Assembly (NCBI RefSeq): GCF_013340205.1
Contig: NZ_BJTG01000005.1
Location: 388,067 to 452,066 of the forward strand
Length of the DNA: 64,000 nt
Direction: 5' to 3'
DNA from: Anaeromyxobacter diazotrophicus
Lineage (GTDB): Bacteria > Myxococcota > Myxococcia > Myxococcales > Anaeromyxobacteraceae
Shown one piece after another: positions 1-8,830 of this stretch (position 1 is the first letter of the stretch; every line of letters starts with the position of its first letter). Made by a program: the position numbers and the translations under genes. Below the pieces are notes generated by a model, which worked only from the letters and a program-made list of their open reading frames with translations, searched no databases and had not been told where the DNA came from.

Positions 1-622
1 GGAACGCCTTCAGGAACTCCTCCAGCCAGATGATCGACTCGAGGTCGAGGTGGTTGGAGGGCTCGTCGAGCAGCATCACGTCGGGCCGCATGAGGAGGAT
101 GCGCGCCAGCGCGACCCGCATCTTCCAGCCGCCGGAGAGCGCGCCCACGTCGCCGTCCATCATCTCGGGCGAGAAGCCCAGGCCGGCCAGGATCTCGCGG
201 GCGCGCGCCTCGAGCGCGTAGCCGCCCAGCTCGTCGAAGCGCGCCTGCACGTGCCCGAAGCGCTCGACCAGCGCCTCCAGCTCGTCCGCCCGCTCCGGAT
301 CGGCGAGCGCCAGCTCGAGGTCGTGGAGCTCCTTCGCCACCTGCGACACCGGCCCGGCGCCGTCCATCGTCTCCGCCACCGCGGTGCGGCCGGCCATCTC
401 GCCCACGTCCTGGCTGAAGTGGCCGATGGTGACGCCGCGGTCGATCGAGACCTGCCCCTCGTCCGGCTGCTCCTCGCGCGTGATGAGGCGGAAGAGGGTG
501 GACTTGCCGGCGCCGTTCGGGCCGACCAGGCCGACCTTCTCGCCGCGCTGGAGCGTGGCCGAGGCCTCGAGGAAGAGGATCTGCTGCCCGTGCTGCTTCG
601 CGATGGCGTCGAGGCGGATCAA
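1..622 (-). CDS. ABC-F family ATP-binding protein, N-terminal part (3' end outside window)
   Basis: This is the first nucleotide-binding domain of a soluble ABC-F protein, a family that acts on ribosomes (EttA, Uup, YheS type) rather than in transport. The translated product shows Walker A GPNGAGKST near residue 37, signature LSGGWKMRVALAR near residue 170 and Walker B/D-loop VMLLDEPSNHLD near residue 190; there is no membrane segment before it. About 207 residues are visible and the gene continues past the left edge, where the linker and second ATPase domain would lie. The start is TTG at 622 (MIRLDAIAK); an in-frame GTG at 640 is an alternative. Subfamily cannot be assigned from the part seen. 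Confidence 0.93.
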   Translation of the reverse strand, partial: MIRLDAIAKQHGQQILFLEASATLQRGEKVGLVGPNGAGKSTLFRLITREEQPDEGQVSIDRGVTIGHFSQDVGEMAGRTAVAETMDGAGPVSQVAKELHDLELALADPERADELEALVERFGHVQARFDELGGYALEARAREILAGLGFSPEMMDGDVGALSGGWKMRVALARILLMRPDVMLLDEPSNHLDLESIIWLEEFLKAF

Positions 623-737
623 GGGCGCGCCATGTAGCACGCCGCGGCGGGCGGGGCCAGCCCGCGGGGGCGCCTACCGCGACGCCACCAGGCAGGCGGG
701 CGGGCGCTGCCCCGGGGCGGCCGCCGCCGGCGGCGGG

Positions 738-1949
738 CTACCGCGCCGCCACCGCGCCGGCCGGCGGGTAGAGCGGCGCCACCGCCTCCGCCCACAGCCG
801 GCTCATCTCGACCGCGCCGCGGTCGTCCGGGTGGAGGCCGTCCGCGAGCTGCTCGGGGTGGTCCCGGAACCAGGCGTAGAGGTCGGGGCCAGGGAGGAGG
901 CCGAGCGTGGCGGTCACCTCGTCCACCACCGCGTTGAGCCGGGCCGGGTAGTCGACCGGCGAGCCGGGGCGGAACGGGATGCGCGGGACGATCGCGATCC
1001 GGCCGGCGGCGCGCACGCGGCGGATGGCCTCCACGAGGTCGGCCCGGAAGGCGGCCGGGTCGCCGTCGTTCGAGCCGAAGCCGAGCACCACCACCCGCGC
1101 CTCCGGCAGGAGCGCCAGCACCTCGTCCACCAGGCGCGGCGCGTCGCGGTGGTGCAGGCTGCCCTGGCCGGCGGAGACCATGGCCGGGAAGTAGCCGGGG
1201 TGCCGCGCCGCCACCGCCTCCGCGAAGCTGGGCTGGTGCGCCGGGGCGCGGTCGAACACGGTCGAGGTGATGCTGTCGCCGAGGAAGACCCAGCCGTCGG
1301 TGCCGCCCCGCGACAGGTCGTGCACGTCGATCTCGTCGAGGAAGAGGCCCCAGGGGTTCATGGGCTCGGGGAGGCGCGTCACCACCAGCCGGACCCAGCG
1401 TTGATGGTGGAAGTCCAGCGCGTGGGCGCGGGCGCGCACCGGGTTGCCGGTCACCGACACGGCGGTGCGCCAGTGGCCGTCCGCGCCGTCGCGCGAGTCG
1501 GCCGAGGTCTCGATGCGGTAGTCGGCGGGCGCGCCGTTCACCTGGTCGCGCCAGTCGTGGTTGCCGGAGGAGGTGAAGGAGAGGAGCAGCCGGTCGTGGC
1601 CGCCGCCCACCTCGATCGCCACCCACGCCGGGGCCGCCGGCGTGGGGTGCCCGCCGCACCAGACGGCGGAGGTGCGGTAGCGGCCGTCCACCAGCACCTC
1701 GCCGCCCGGCGGGCGCGAGGCGACGCGGCGGCCGCGCGAGACGAGCGGCGCCGGCGCGAGCGGCCCGCCGAAGCGATCCGGCGGGGGCGGCGGGGCGTAG
1801 GGGGGGAGCCGGCCCGCCCAGGCCCCGACCGCCGCCGCGAGCGCGAGGCCCAGCGCGAGCGCGGCGAGGGACCGCGCGCGCCGCGGCGCGGCGGGCGGCC
1901 GCGGGCGGAGCACCTGCCCGCCGCGGCCGGTCGAGAGCGCCGGGCGCAC
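738..1949 (-). CDS. Exported SGNH/GDSL-type hydrolase with N-terminal discoidin-like domain
   Basis: 403 residues. An N-terminal hydrophobic stretch at about 27-47 should act as signal anchor or signal peptide. Residues about 60-215 look like a beta-sandwich of the carbohydrate-binding (F5/8-like) kind, and residues 220-400 form an SGNH hydrolase: block I VFLGDSITSTVF with the nucleophile Ser, block III GFGSNDGDP, and block V DGLHPDD with Asp and His. Such enzymes remove acyl groups from polysaccharides or lipids; the substrate here is unknown. The GTG start lies 5 bases after the stop of the CcsA gene, so it is probably the last gene of that operon, but no direct role in cytochrome assembly can be read from the sequence. 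Confidence 0.85.
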   Translation of the reverse strand: MRPALSTGRGGQVLRPRPPAAPRRARSLAALALGLALAAAVGAWAGRLPPYAPPPPPDRFGGPLAPAPLVSRGRRVASRPPGGEVLVDGRYRTSAVWCGGHPTPAAPAWVAIEVGGGHDRLLLSFTSSGNHDWRDQVNGAPADYRIETSADSRDGADGHWRTAVSVTGNPVRARAHALDFHHQRWVRLVVTRLPEPMNPWGLFLDEIDVHDLSRGGTDGWVFLGDSITSTVFDRAPAHQPSFAEAVAARHPGYFPAMVSAGQGSLHHRDAPRLVDEVLALLPEARVVVLGFGSNDGDPAAFRADLVEAIRRVRAAGRIAIVPRIPFRPGSPVDYPARLNAVVDEVTATLGLLPGPDLYAWFRDHPEQLADGLHPDDRGAVEMSRLWAEAVAPLYPPAGAVAAR

Positions 1950-1953
1950 CCCG

Positions 1954-3747
1954 CTAGGCCGGCTTCACCGCGCCGGGCCGGCCCTGCACCGCCGCCGCCC
2001 AGAAGCGCCGCGGCGCGAGGCAGAGCGCCATGAGCACGAGCTGCGTCCCGATGAAGGCGGCCAGCGCCCAGAACGCCTTGTCCATGAAGCCGTAGGAGTG
2101 CAGGCCGACGCCGAGCATGTTCACGCCGAACCAGGAGAGGCTGGTGATGACGTTGCCGAAGATCGCCATCGCCATGATCCCGCGCTCGCGCACGTAGCCG
2201 CCCCAGCGCGCGTGCAGGATGATGGCGTTCCACAGCACGATGAGCAGCGCGCCGTTCTCCTTGGGGTCCCAGCCCCAGAACCGGCCCCAGGACTGGTCGG
2301 CCCAGATCCCGCCCAGCACGGTGCCGATGAAGCTGAAGAAGAGCGCGAAGCAGATGATGCCGTAGGCCATGGCGACGAGCGTCTTCGAGGTGGCCGGCTC
2401 GACGCGCGGCGCGAGGTGCTGGCGCAGCGTGTAGAAGATGGCGATGGCGCCGGCGAGGAAGGTGCCGCTGTAGCCGATGGTGATGGTCACGACGTGGGTG
2501 GCGAGCCAGAAGTTCGAGTCGAGCACCGCCCGCATCATCTCCATCGTGTCGCCGTCGCCGGAGAGGTGGTGCGCCACGATGAGCGAGGCGAAGCCGCTCG
2601 CCGCCGCCACCGCGGTGCCGAAGCCCTTGCGGTACATCCGCTCCAGGACGACGCCCAGCACCACCGCCCCCCAGCCCACGAACACGGCCGAGGAGTAGAG
2701 GTTCGTCACCGGCGGGCGGCCCTGCAGGATGACGCGCGAGACGAGGCCGAGCGTGTGGACGAGCGCCCCGGCCACGAGCAGCCCGAAGGCGGCGCGCTGG
2801 AAGAAGGCCGGCTTCCACAGCCAGGAGACGAAGACCGCCAGCAGCGCCAGCACGTAGATGACCATGCCCACGTAGAAGGGCTGGGCGCGGTTGAAGATCA
2901 CCTCGTGGCCGGTGAGGCGGAGCGCCTCCGGCTGCGCCGAGGAGACGAGCGCGGTGAGCTCGGTCACGGCGCCGTTGAAGGTGGGCGCGTCCTGCCGCGC
3001 CCAGGCCTCCCCGAGCCGCCCCCAGGCGGCGAGCTGCGGGTCGACCGCCGGGGCGGCGGCCCCGGTGCGGAGCGCGTCGCCGACGCTGCGCCACACCTCG
3101 GCGCGCGCCCCCGCCGCCGGCAGGATGGGCCGGAAGAAGGCCACCTCCGCGAGCTCCTGCTGCCGGGCGGCCGCGCCCGGCGAGGCGCGCCCGGCGATCT
3201 CGGCGGTGAGGCCGGGGGTGCCGGCGAGCTGCATGGTGTTGCGCAGCTTCCAGTACAGGAAGACGCGGTCGAACAGGTTCACCACCGCCGACTGGAAGCG
3301 CGTGCGCTGCTTCGCGTCGATGGCGTGGGCCGCCTGGGCCTGGCGCTGGATCTCCTCCAGGTGCGGGGCGATGACGGCGAAGGAATAGTACCGCTCCGCG
3401 GTCTGCTGCAGGCCGAGCAGGCCCAGCACCTCCGGGTCGTTGATGACGAAGGAGGGCATCCGGTCCGCCTCCTGCGGCCGGAACATGAGGTCGAGCAGCC
3501 ACTCGTCGGCGGAGACGGTGCGCCCCTCGAAGCGGAAGCTCTGCTGGCTCCGGATCATGAGGAGCGAGTTGCGCGCCACCGAGTCCACCGGCTTGAGCCG
3601 GCCGCCTTCCAGCACCGGCAGGCGCGAGAACCCGTCCTGATCGGTCCCGGCCACGCGCCCGGGGGGCGCGACCACCACCAGCGCCGCCGCGAGCGCGAGG
3701 CCGCCCGCCACCCAGGGCGCGAGCTTCACGAGGTCGAGCTTCTTCAT
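1954..3747 (-). CDS. ccsA: Cytochrome c biogenesis protein CcsA (system II heme handling/ligation)
   Basis: 597 residues. The C-terminal half carries the WWD heme-handling segment (WGRFWGWDPKENGALL, about residues 485-500) and several transmembrane helices with conserved His (ALVHTLGLVSR, LATHVVTITIG, HARWGGY), typical of CcsA/CcmF proteins that present heme to apocytochromes on the outer face of the inner membrane. One N-terminal transmembrane helix is followed by a roughly 250-residue predicted periplasmic region before the helical core, making it longer than the approximately 320-residue plastid/Bacillus-type CcsA; such extended forms are common in delta-type bacteria. It starts 1 base after the ResB stop, so the two halves of the system II synthetase are translationally linked. 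Confidence 0.95.
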   Translation of the reverse strand: MKKLDLVKLAPWVAGGLALAAALVVVAPPGRVAGTDQDGFSRLPVLEGGRLKPVDSVARNSLLMIRSQQSFRFEGRTVSADEWLLDLMFRPQEADRMPSFVINDPEVLGLLGLQQTAERYYSFAVIAPHLEEIQRQAQAAHAIDAKQRTRFQSAVVNLFDRVFLYWKLRNTMQLAGTPGLTAEIAGRASPGAAARQQELAEVAFFRPILPAAGARAEVWRSVGDALRTGAAAPAVDPQLAAWGRLGEAWARQDAPTFNGAVTELTALVSSAQPEALRLTGHEVIFNRAQPFYVGMVIYVLALLAVFVSWLWKPAFFQRAAFGLLVAGALVHTLGLVSRVILQGRPPVTNLYSSAVFVGWGAVVLGVVLERMYRKGFGTAVAAASGFASLIVAHHLSGDGDTMEMMRAVLDSNFWLATHVVTITIGYSGTFLAGAIAIFYTLRQHLAPRVEPATSKTLVAMAYGIICFALFFSFIGTVLGGIWADQSWGRFWGWDPKENGALLIVLWNAIILHARWGGYVRERGIMAMAIFGNVITSLSWFGVNMLGVGLHSYGFMDKAFWALAAFIGTQLVLMALCLAPRRFWAAAVQGRPGAVKPA

Positions 3748-3748
3748 G

Positions 3749-4930
3749 TCACGCCCCCTGCGCGGCGGCGCCGCGCCGCCTCATGGACCGCCTGAGCGCG
3801 ATCCCGAAGTGCACCACCAGCCCGGCCGCCACCAGCACGCACGCGATGTACGGGATGAGCCAGCCGGGGTTGTCCACCACCTGCAGGATCGACAGGGTGT
3901 CGCCCTTGCCGAAGCTCGCCTGGTAGAAGGCCTTCCCGTCGTAGCGCAGCGGCTGGTTCATGTAGATGAGGACGTCGCGCTCCTCGCCGCGCCGCGGGTT
4001 CGACAGGTGCACCAGCGAGGAGAAGTTCTTGGGGATGTCGGTCCCCGGGTAGACGTCGTGGCTGAACTTCTTGAGCGTGATGGCGTAGGGCAGGTACTGG
4101 CGCTGCTGCCGGAGCTGCAGCCGGTAGGTGCGCCCCTCGTGGATGAAGGCCTGCGGGGCGCCGAGCACGTTCGACACGAGCCAGGTGCCGTAGCTGCGCC
4201 CGCCCGCCACCGGCTCCACGTAGGCGGCCGAGCGGTTCATGTCGTCGTCGCTGGTGACGGGCGGCATCTCCCGCACCGCCACCCCCACCCCGACCCCGGC
4301 GGTGGCGGGCGTGGGCGGGTCGGCCGGGCCGCGGTTCACGAGCTCCGCGTTCTGGTACCAGCCCTTCACCCGCAGGGTGAGCGGCGTGCCCGGCACGGCC
4401 ACGTCGCCGCCGCGCGCGAGCAGCGCCTCCGGGACGCCGTAGACGTCGTCGTGCGCCGGGTCGGTCACGTCCACCACCGCCAGCTCGAGGCCGCGCTGCC
4501 GCTCGACGAAGTTGAGGGTCTGCCCCTGCTCGATGGCGAGCCGCGACTCGACCTGGAAGGCGCTGGTCGCGAACTCGCCGGCGAAGAGCAGGATGAGCCC
4601 GGCGTGGACGATCCAGAGCCCCGCCTTCCTCCACGACAGCTCGAGCCGCCGGCCCTGGGCGACGATGAGGTTCGCCGCCAGGACGAGCCCCACCAGCGCG
4701 CCGCCGGGGAAGACCGCCACCGACCAGCCGGTGCCCGGCACCTCGGCCCAGACGAGGAAGCTGCGGATGTACTGGTTCACCGCGCCGTAGGTGCCGAGGC
4801 TCACCTGCGCCAGCGTGCAGGCCACCACCAGCACCATGAGCGCCGCCAGGCACACGATGGTGAGCTTCAGCGAGGTGAGGACGTCGAGCAGCGTCCTCGC
4901 CACCGACTTCAGGCTAGCTTGCGTCGTCAA
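3749..4930 (-). CDS. resB: ResB-like cytochrome c biogenesis protein
   Basis: 393 residues, the apocytochrome/heme delivery partner of CcsA in system II maturation. Transmembrane segments are visible at about 18-40, 75-93, 115-133 and 350-372, with a large periplasmic domain between the third and fourth containing the family-like KKFSHDVYPGTDIPKNFSS and NQPLRYDGKAFYQASF segments. The ATG start at 4930 lies inside the 3' end of the upstream lipoprotein gene (17-base overlap) and the stop is 1 base before ccsA. The gene order lipoprotein-resB-ccsA suggests one transcript dedicated to c-type cytochromes, in keeping with the multiheme cytochrome found elsewhere in the window. Confidence 0.95.
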   Translation of the reverse strand: MTTQASLKSVARTLLDVLTSLKLTIVCLAALMVLVVACTLAQVSLGTYGAVNQYIRSFLVWAEVPGTGWSVAVFPGGALVGLVLAANLIVAQGRRLELSWRKAGLWIVHAGLILLFAGEFATSAFQVESRLAIEQGQTLNFVERQRGLELAVVDVTDPAHDDVYGVPEALLARGGDVAVPGTPLTLRVKGWYQNAELVNRGPADPPTPATAGVGVGVAVREMPPVTSDDDMNRSAAYVEPVAGGRSYGTWLVSNVLGAPQAFIHEGRTYRLQLRQQRQYLPYAITLKKFSHDVYPGTDIPKNFSSLVHLSNPRRGEERDVLIYMNQPLRYDGKAFYQASFGKGDTLSILQVVDNPGWLIPYIACVLVAAGLVVHFGIALRRSMRRRGAAAQGA

Positions 4931-5531
4931 GGCGGAGGCTCTCCAGCAGGCGGAGGAACTGGGCGCGGGCGGCCGACACCGGCTGCTCGTCGCCCGTCAT
5001 CTTGAGGAACCAGGTGCTGCCGCCGGCCTCGGCCAGGCCGGCCACGACGCGGCTCTTCTGCTGGCCGTCGCTGGTGAAGTCGTAGACGGCGAGCGGCCCG
5101 GCCTTGGTCGAGACCGTCCGGCGCGCCTTCGCCATCGCGGCCTCGTCGAGCGGCGGCAGGCCGATCTGGTTGCGCCAGCGGTTCACGTTGGCGAGCTCGC
5201 CGCCGGCCGGGCCGGGCAGCACCACCACCGAGACGTCGAGCTTGCCCGTGACCGGGGTCTTGAGGGTGGCGTAGCGCATCCCGCCGGTGAGCGACTGCGT
5301 CCAGCCGGACGGCAGGGTCCAGGTGAGCCGCGCCGCGCCCGACGGCGGCGGCGGGGGCGGCACGTCGCCCGCCATGCCGGGCGGCGCGGAGGTGACCGCG
5401 GCCGAGGTGAGGCCGGCCGGCGCCTCCTCCTTCTCCTTGGGTACGCGGTAGTGGGTGACCTCGTCCCTGCGGCACCCTCCGGCGAGGAGGAGCGCGAGCG
5501 CGGCGGCGGAGCTGGCGGCTTTGACGTTCAT
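4914..5531 (-). CDS. Putative lipoprotein, first gene of the resB-ccsA operon
   Basis: 205 residues with a lipoprotein signal: hydrophobic stretch then lipobox LAGGC with Cys at residue 20. A proline-rich linker (PPPPPPSG, about residues 60-70) leads into a C-terminal domain of about 130 residues without a motif I can name. The ATG at 5531 is preferred over the adjacent in-frame TTG because GAGG lies 8 bases upstream. The gene overlaps the resB start by 17 bases, so it is almost certainly co-expressed with the cytochrome c maturation genes and may be an accessory of that system; this is inference from position only. Confidence 0.8.
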   Translation of the reverse strand: MNVKAASSAAALALLLAGGCRRDEVTHYRVPKEKEEAPAGLTSAAVTSAPPGMAGDVPPPPPPSGAARLTWTLPSGWTQSLTGGMRYATLKTPVTGKLDVSVVVLPGPAGGELANVNRWRNQIGLPPLDEAAMAKARRTVSTKAGPLAVYDFTSDGQQKSRVVAGLAEAGGSTWFLKMTGDEQPVSAARAQFLRLLESLRLDDAS

Positions 5532-5756
5532 CAAACCTCAACAACGTGGGAAGGCCTTGGTTTCTTCACGCGTCGCCGCGGGCCGCCCCGGCGCTGAGGC
5601 GGCGGCGGCCGAGCGTGGGCTTTCTAGTCCGGACAGGTCGATGATGCTGGTACGCCTTTGTACCTGGTTTGGGCCGCCGAAGGCCAGCGGTGGGCGCGCC
5701 TGTCGGATGCCCCGGGTCGGGTGCGCGTGTCGGCGCCGGGCAGTGAACGTGCGAAG

Positions 5757-6701
5757 ATGCTGGACTCGCCCGTGAACCAGGCCAACGCTCGCCCGCTCCC
5801 CGCACCGCCCGCCGGTGCCTCGGACTCCCATCCGGGGCCTCCGCGCGGCCGCGCGCTCGGCATCGTCTACGTGGTCGCCTCGGGGCTCTGCTTCGGCAGC
5901 ATGCCGCTCTTCGCGCGCCTCGCGGCGCGGGACGGCGTGGACACGCCCACGCTCCTCCTCCTGCGCTTCTCCGCCGCGGCGGCGGTCATGTGGGCGCTCG
6001 CCGCCTGGAAGCGCGCCGCGATCCCGCGCGGCCGCGCCCTCGCCACCCTCGTGGCCATGGGCGCGGTGGGCTACGCCGGGCAGGCGTTCTGCTACTTCAC
6101 CGCGCTCGAGCTCGCCTCCGCCGGGCTGGTGGCGCTGCTCCTCTACCTCTACCCGGCGCTGGTGGCGCTGCTCGCCCGCGCCGTCTTCCACCACCCGCTC
6201 ACGAAGGCGCAGCTCGGCGCGGTGGCGCTGGCGCTCGCGGGCAGCGTCCTCACCGTGGGGCGGCCGGGGCCGGGCACCTCCCTCGGGGTCGCCTTCGGCC
6301 TCGCCGCGGCCTTCATCTACTCCGGGTACATCCTGGCCGGGAGCCGCCTGCCGCGCTCGGTGACGCCCACCGCCTCGACCGCGGTGGTGACCACCGCCGC
6401 CGCGATGGTCTACGGCGCGGCGGTGGCGACGCGCGGCGCGCACCTTCCGGCCACGTCCGCGGGCTGGGTGGGGGTGGCCGGCATCGCGCTCGTGGGGACG
6501 GTGCTCGCCATCGGCTTCTTCCTGGCCGGGCTGGAGCGGGTGGGGCCGGTGCGCGCGTCGGTGTACTCGGCGGTCGAGCCGGTCTTCACGCTGCTGCTCG
6601 CCGCCGCCTTCCTGGGCGAGGCGGCCACCGCGCTCCGGCTCGCGGGGGGTGCGCTCATCGTCGGCGCGGTGGTGCTCCTGGCGCGCGCCGACGGGCGGTA
6701 G
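5757..6701 (+). CDS. EamA/DMT-superfamily transporter
   Basis: About 314 residues with ten predicted transmembrane helices arranged as two EamA repeats (about residues 35-165 and 180-310); typical signatures are GLCFGSMPLFARLAA in the first helix and SVYSAVEPVFTLLLAAAFLGE near helix 9. The family exports metabolites or amino acids; the substrate is not predictable. The frame is open back to 5658, but ATG at 5757 gives the usual short N-terminus before helix 1. It is divergent from the cytochrome maturation operon with about 225 bases between. An imperfect palindrome GGTAC-N6-GTACC lies at 5649-5664 in that gap and could be an operator. Confidence 0.88.
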   Translation: MLDSPVNQANARPLPAPPAGASDSHPGPPRGRALGIVYVVASGLCFGSMPLFARLAARDGVDTPTLLLLRFSAAAAVMWALAAWKRAAIPRGRALATLVAMGAVGYAGQAFCYFTALELASAGLVALLLYLYPALVALLARAVFHHPLTKAQLGAVALALAGSVLTVGRPGPGTSLGVAFGLAAAFIYSGYILAGSRLPRSVTPTASTAVVTTAAAMVYGAAVATRGAHLPATSAGWVGVAGIALVGTVLAIGFFLAGLERVGPVRASVYSAVEPVFTLLLAAAFLGEAATALRLAGGALIVGAVVLLARADGR

Positions 6702-6754
6702 CCCCCCCGTCGCGCGTCGACGGCGGCGGCCGGCTCGGCTATCATGCCGCGCGC

Positions 6755-6913
6755 ATGCGCCTGCTCCGCCGCCTCGATATCGCCGCCCAGCTCCCTCCCC
6801 CGGGGCCCGCTCGCGCGGCCGTGATCGGCTCGCTCGTCCTCGGCGCCATCGCGGCCACGGCGCTCACGACGCTCATCGCGATCTTCCTCGTCACCGCCTT
6901 CGGCTCCCGATAG
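6755..6913 (+). CDS. Small single-span membrane protein (52 aa), hypothetical
   Basis: A 52-codon frame beginning ATG at 6755 and ending TAG at 6913. The protein has a basic start (MRLLRRLDIAAQ) followed by one long hydrophobic helix at about residues 22-48. It lies 53 bases after the EamA gene on the same strand. Nothing in it identifies a function; it may be a real small membrane protein because the hydrophobic segment is uninterrupted and the start is well formed, but short open frames are easy to find in such GC-rich DNA. Confidence 0.45.
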   Translation: MRLLRRLDIAAQLPPPGPARAAVIGSLVLGAIAATALTTLIAIFLVTAFGSR

Positions 6914-7156
6914 CGCTCCGGCGCGCGAGCTCCCCGCGCCGTCACCGCTGCGCCACATGACCCGCTCCGCCGCGCGCGCGGCGTGAGTTGACCCACCCCC
7001 GCGACCCGGAGCGCCCGCCCGCACGGCGTCGCCGGCGCGTAACTGCCCGTACCTGGCCGCCGCCGACCCATGCGCGGCTCCGCGCACGCCTGGCATCGTA
7101 ATCGCACCTCCTGCGCCAGCCAGGTTTCGGGATGCGGCGGGTTGGGGGTCGCCCCG

Positions 7157-8830
7157 GTGAAGAGGCTGTCGACAGGCGCGGAGGCGATCGGTCGGGGCGC
7201 GGCCGAGGGGGGCGTGTCGCTCGTCTCGGGCCGGCCGTGCTCCCCGCCGCTCGCGGCGGTGCTGGCGGCCGCGGCCTGCGAGGGCGTCCGCACCGAGCGC
7301 GCCCCCTCCGAGCGCGCCGCCGCGGTGGCGGCGCTGGGCGCCAGCCTCGCCGGCGCCCGGGCGCTGGCGGTCCTCTCCGGGCTGGAGGGCGCGGCCGATG
7401 CCCTCCACGCCGCCGCGCTGGCGGGGGCGGCCGGCGGCCTGGTGGTGCTGGCGATGGACGACCCCGGGCTGGCGCTCGGCCCGGTGCGCAGCGACAGCCG
7501 CGCGCTGGCGCGCGCGCTGGAGCTGCCCTGCCTCGAGCCGTCCGACGCGCGCGAGTGCCTCGCGCAGCTCGCCGCCGCCCTCGAGCTCTCGGAGCGCTGG
7601 GCGACCCCGGTGGTGCTGCGCGTCACCGCGCGCCTCCTGCTCGAGGCGCGGCCGATCGAGCTCGGCGCGCCCGCGCCGCGCCCCGCGGCCGGGCTGCGGC
7701 GCGACCGCGCCCGCCGCGTGCTCGTCGCCGAGCACGGCGGCACGCTCGCCGCACGGCTGGAGGAGCGGCTCGGGCAGCTCGCCGCCGAGGGGGTGGACAG
7801 CGCGCTCAACCGGGTCGAGCTCCGCTCGCGGGCGCTGGGGGTCGTGACGAGCGGCCCGACCTACCAGTACGTGCGCGAGGCGCTGCCCGAGGCCTCCACC
7901 CTGAAGCTGGGCCTCTCCTTTCCCCTGCCGAGCGAGCTCGTGCGCGACTTCGCGCGCGCGGTGGACCGGGTTGCGGTGGTGGAGGAGATGGAGCCCGTCC
8001 TCGAGTCCGAGGTGCGCGCCGCCGGCATCCCCTGCCGCGGGAAGGACGGCCTGCCGCGTCTGGGCGAGCTCTCGCCCGAGCTCGTCGGCTGGGCGCTCTC
8101 CGGCGTCGCGCGGCCGGCGCGCCCCGAGCCGCCGGCCCCGCCGCGCCCCCGCGAGGCGTGCCCGGGCTGCCCGCGGCGCGCGCTCTTCCAGGCGCTGAAG
8201 CGCGCCCGCGCCGGCGTCGTGGCCGACCTCGCCTGCTCCGCCCCCGGCGTCTTCCCGCCGCTGGCGGTGGTGGACGCGGCGCTCGCGCCCGGCGCCGCGC
8301 CCGCGCTGGCCCACGGCGCGGCGGCGGTCCTCGGCCCGCGCGTGCGGGGGCGGCTCGTGGCGCTCACCTCCGAGGAGAGCTTCCTCCACTCCGGCGCCCT
8401 CGCCCTGGCGCAGGCGGCCGAGGACGGCCACGGGGCGGTGGTGGTGCTGGAGGACGGCGCGGCGCCGCCGGGCGAGCGCCGCGCGGACCTGGCGCAGCTC
8501 GCGCGCGCCCTGGGCGCCGCGCGGGTGCGCGAGGTGCAGGTGGGCGAGCTCGCCGCCTGCGAGGCGGCGCTGCGGGAGGAGCTGGCGGCCTCCGGGCTCT
8601 CGGTGCTGGTGGCGCGCGGGCGCTGCCCCGCCGGCGCGCGGAGCGGCGCGCCGTTCCGCGTCGCGCCCGAGCGGTGCAACCGGTGCGGCGCCTGCCTCCG
8701 CCTCGGGTGCCCGGCCCTGGCGGAGGGGACGGCGGCCATGGCCATCGACGGGCCGCGCTGCGCCGGCTGCGGGCTCTGCGCCCAGGTCTGCCGGGCGGGC
8801 GCCATCGCGCGCGGGGAGGCGCGGGCGTGA
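7157..8830 (+). CDS. iorA: Indolepyruvate:ferredoxin oxidoreductase alpha-like subunit (IorA) with eroded TPP motifs
   Basis: 557 residues from the GTG at 7157 (VKRLSTGAEAIGRG), chosen because it matches the family start. IorA normally binds thiamine diphosphate and, with IorB, oxidatively decarboxylates aryl- or branched 2-oxoacids to acyl-CoA, reducing ferredoxin. The overall layout is retained: N-terminal pyrimidine-binding-like domain, middle domain, CPGCPRRALFQALKR hinge at about 365, C-terminal PP-like domain and two intact 4Fe-4S clusters (CNRCGACLRLGC at about 507, CAGCGLCAQVC at about 535). However the places where I expect the GTPSSE motif (here CSPPLA) and the GDS Mg-TPP motif (here EESFLHSG, about 405) are altered, so catalysis may be changed. 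Overlaps iorB by 4 bases. Confidence 0.85.
   Translation: MKRLSTGAEAIGRGAAEGGVSLVSGRPCSPPLAAVLAAAACEGVRTERAPSERAAAVAALGASLAGARALAVLSGLEGAADALHAAALAGAAGGLVVLAMDDPGLALGPVRSDSRALARALELPCLEPSDARECLAQLAAALELSERWATPVVLRVTARLLLEARPIELGAPAPRPAAGLRRDRARRVLVAEHGGTLAARLEERLGQLAAEGVDSALNRVELRSRALGVVTSGPTYQYVREALPEASTLKLGLSFPLPSELVRDFARAVDRVAVVEEMEPVLESEVRAAGIPCRGKDGLPRLGELSPELVGWALSGVARPARPEPPAPPRPREACPGCPRRALFQALKRARAGVVADLACSAPGVFPPLAVVDAALAPGAAPALAHGAAAVLGPRVRGRLVALTSEESFLHSGALALAQAAEDGHGAVVVLEDGAAPPGERRADLAQLARALGAARVREVQVGELAACEAALREELAASGLSVLVARGRCPAGARSGAPFRVAPERCNRCGACLRLGCPALAEGTAAMAIDGPRCAGCGLCAQVCRAGAIARGEARA

Noticed and set aside
707..737. GC-rich palindrome after the SGNH hydrolase gene as terminator.
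   Set aside because: GCC/GGC runs are common by composition here and no T-run follows.
5649..5664. GGTAC-N6-GTACC palindrome as a defined operator.
   Set aside because: Only 5-bp arms and no second copy; mentioned with the EamA gene but not listed as a site.
6914..7156. Possible riboswitch or tRNA before iorA.
   Set aside because: The region has GC-rich short stems only; no cloverleaf, T-loop GGTTCGA sequence or known riboswitch core could be found.
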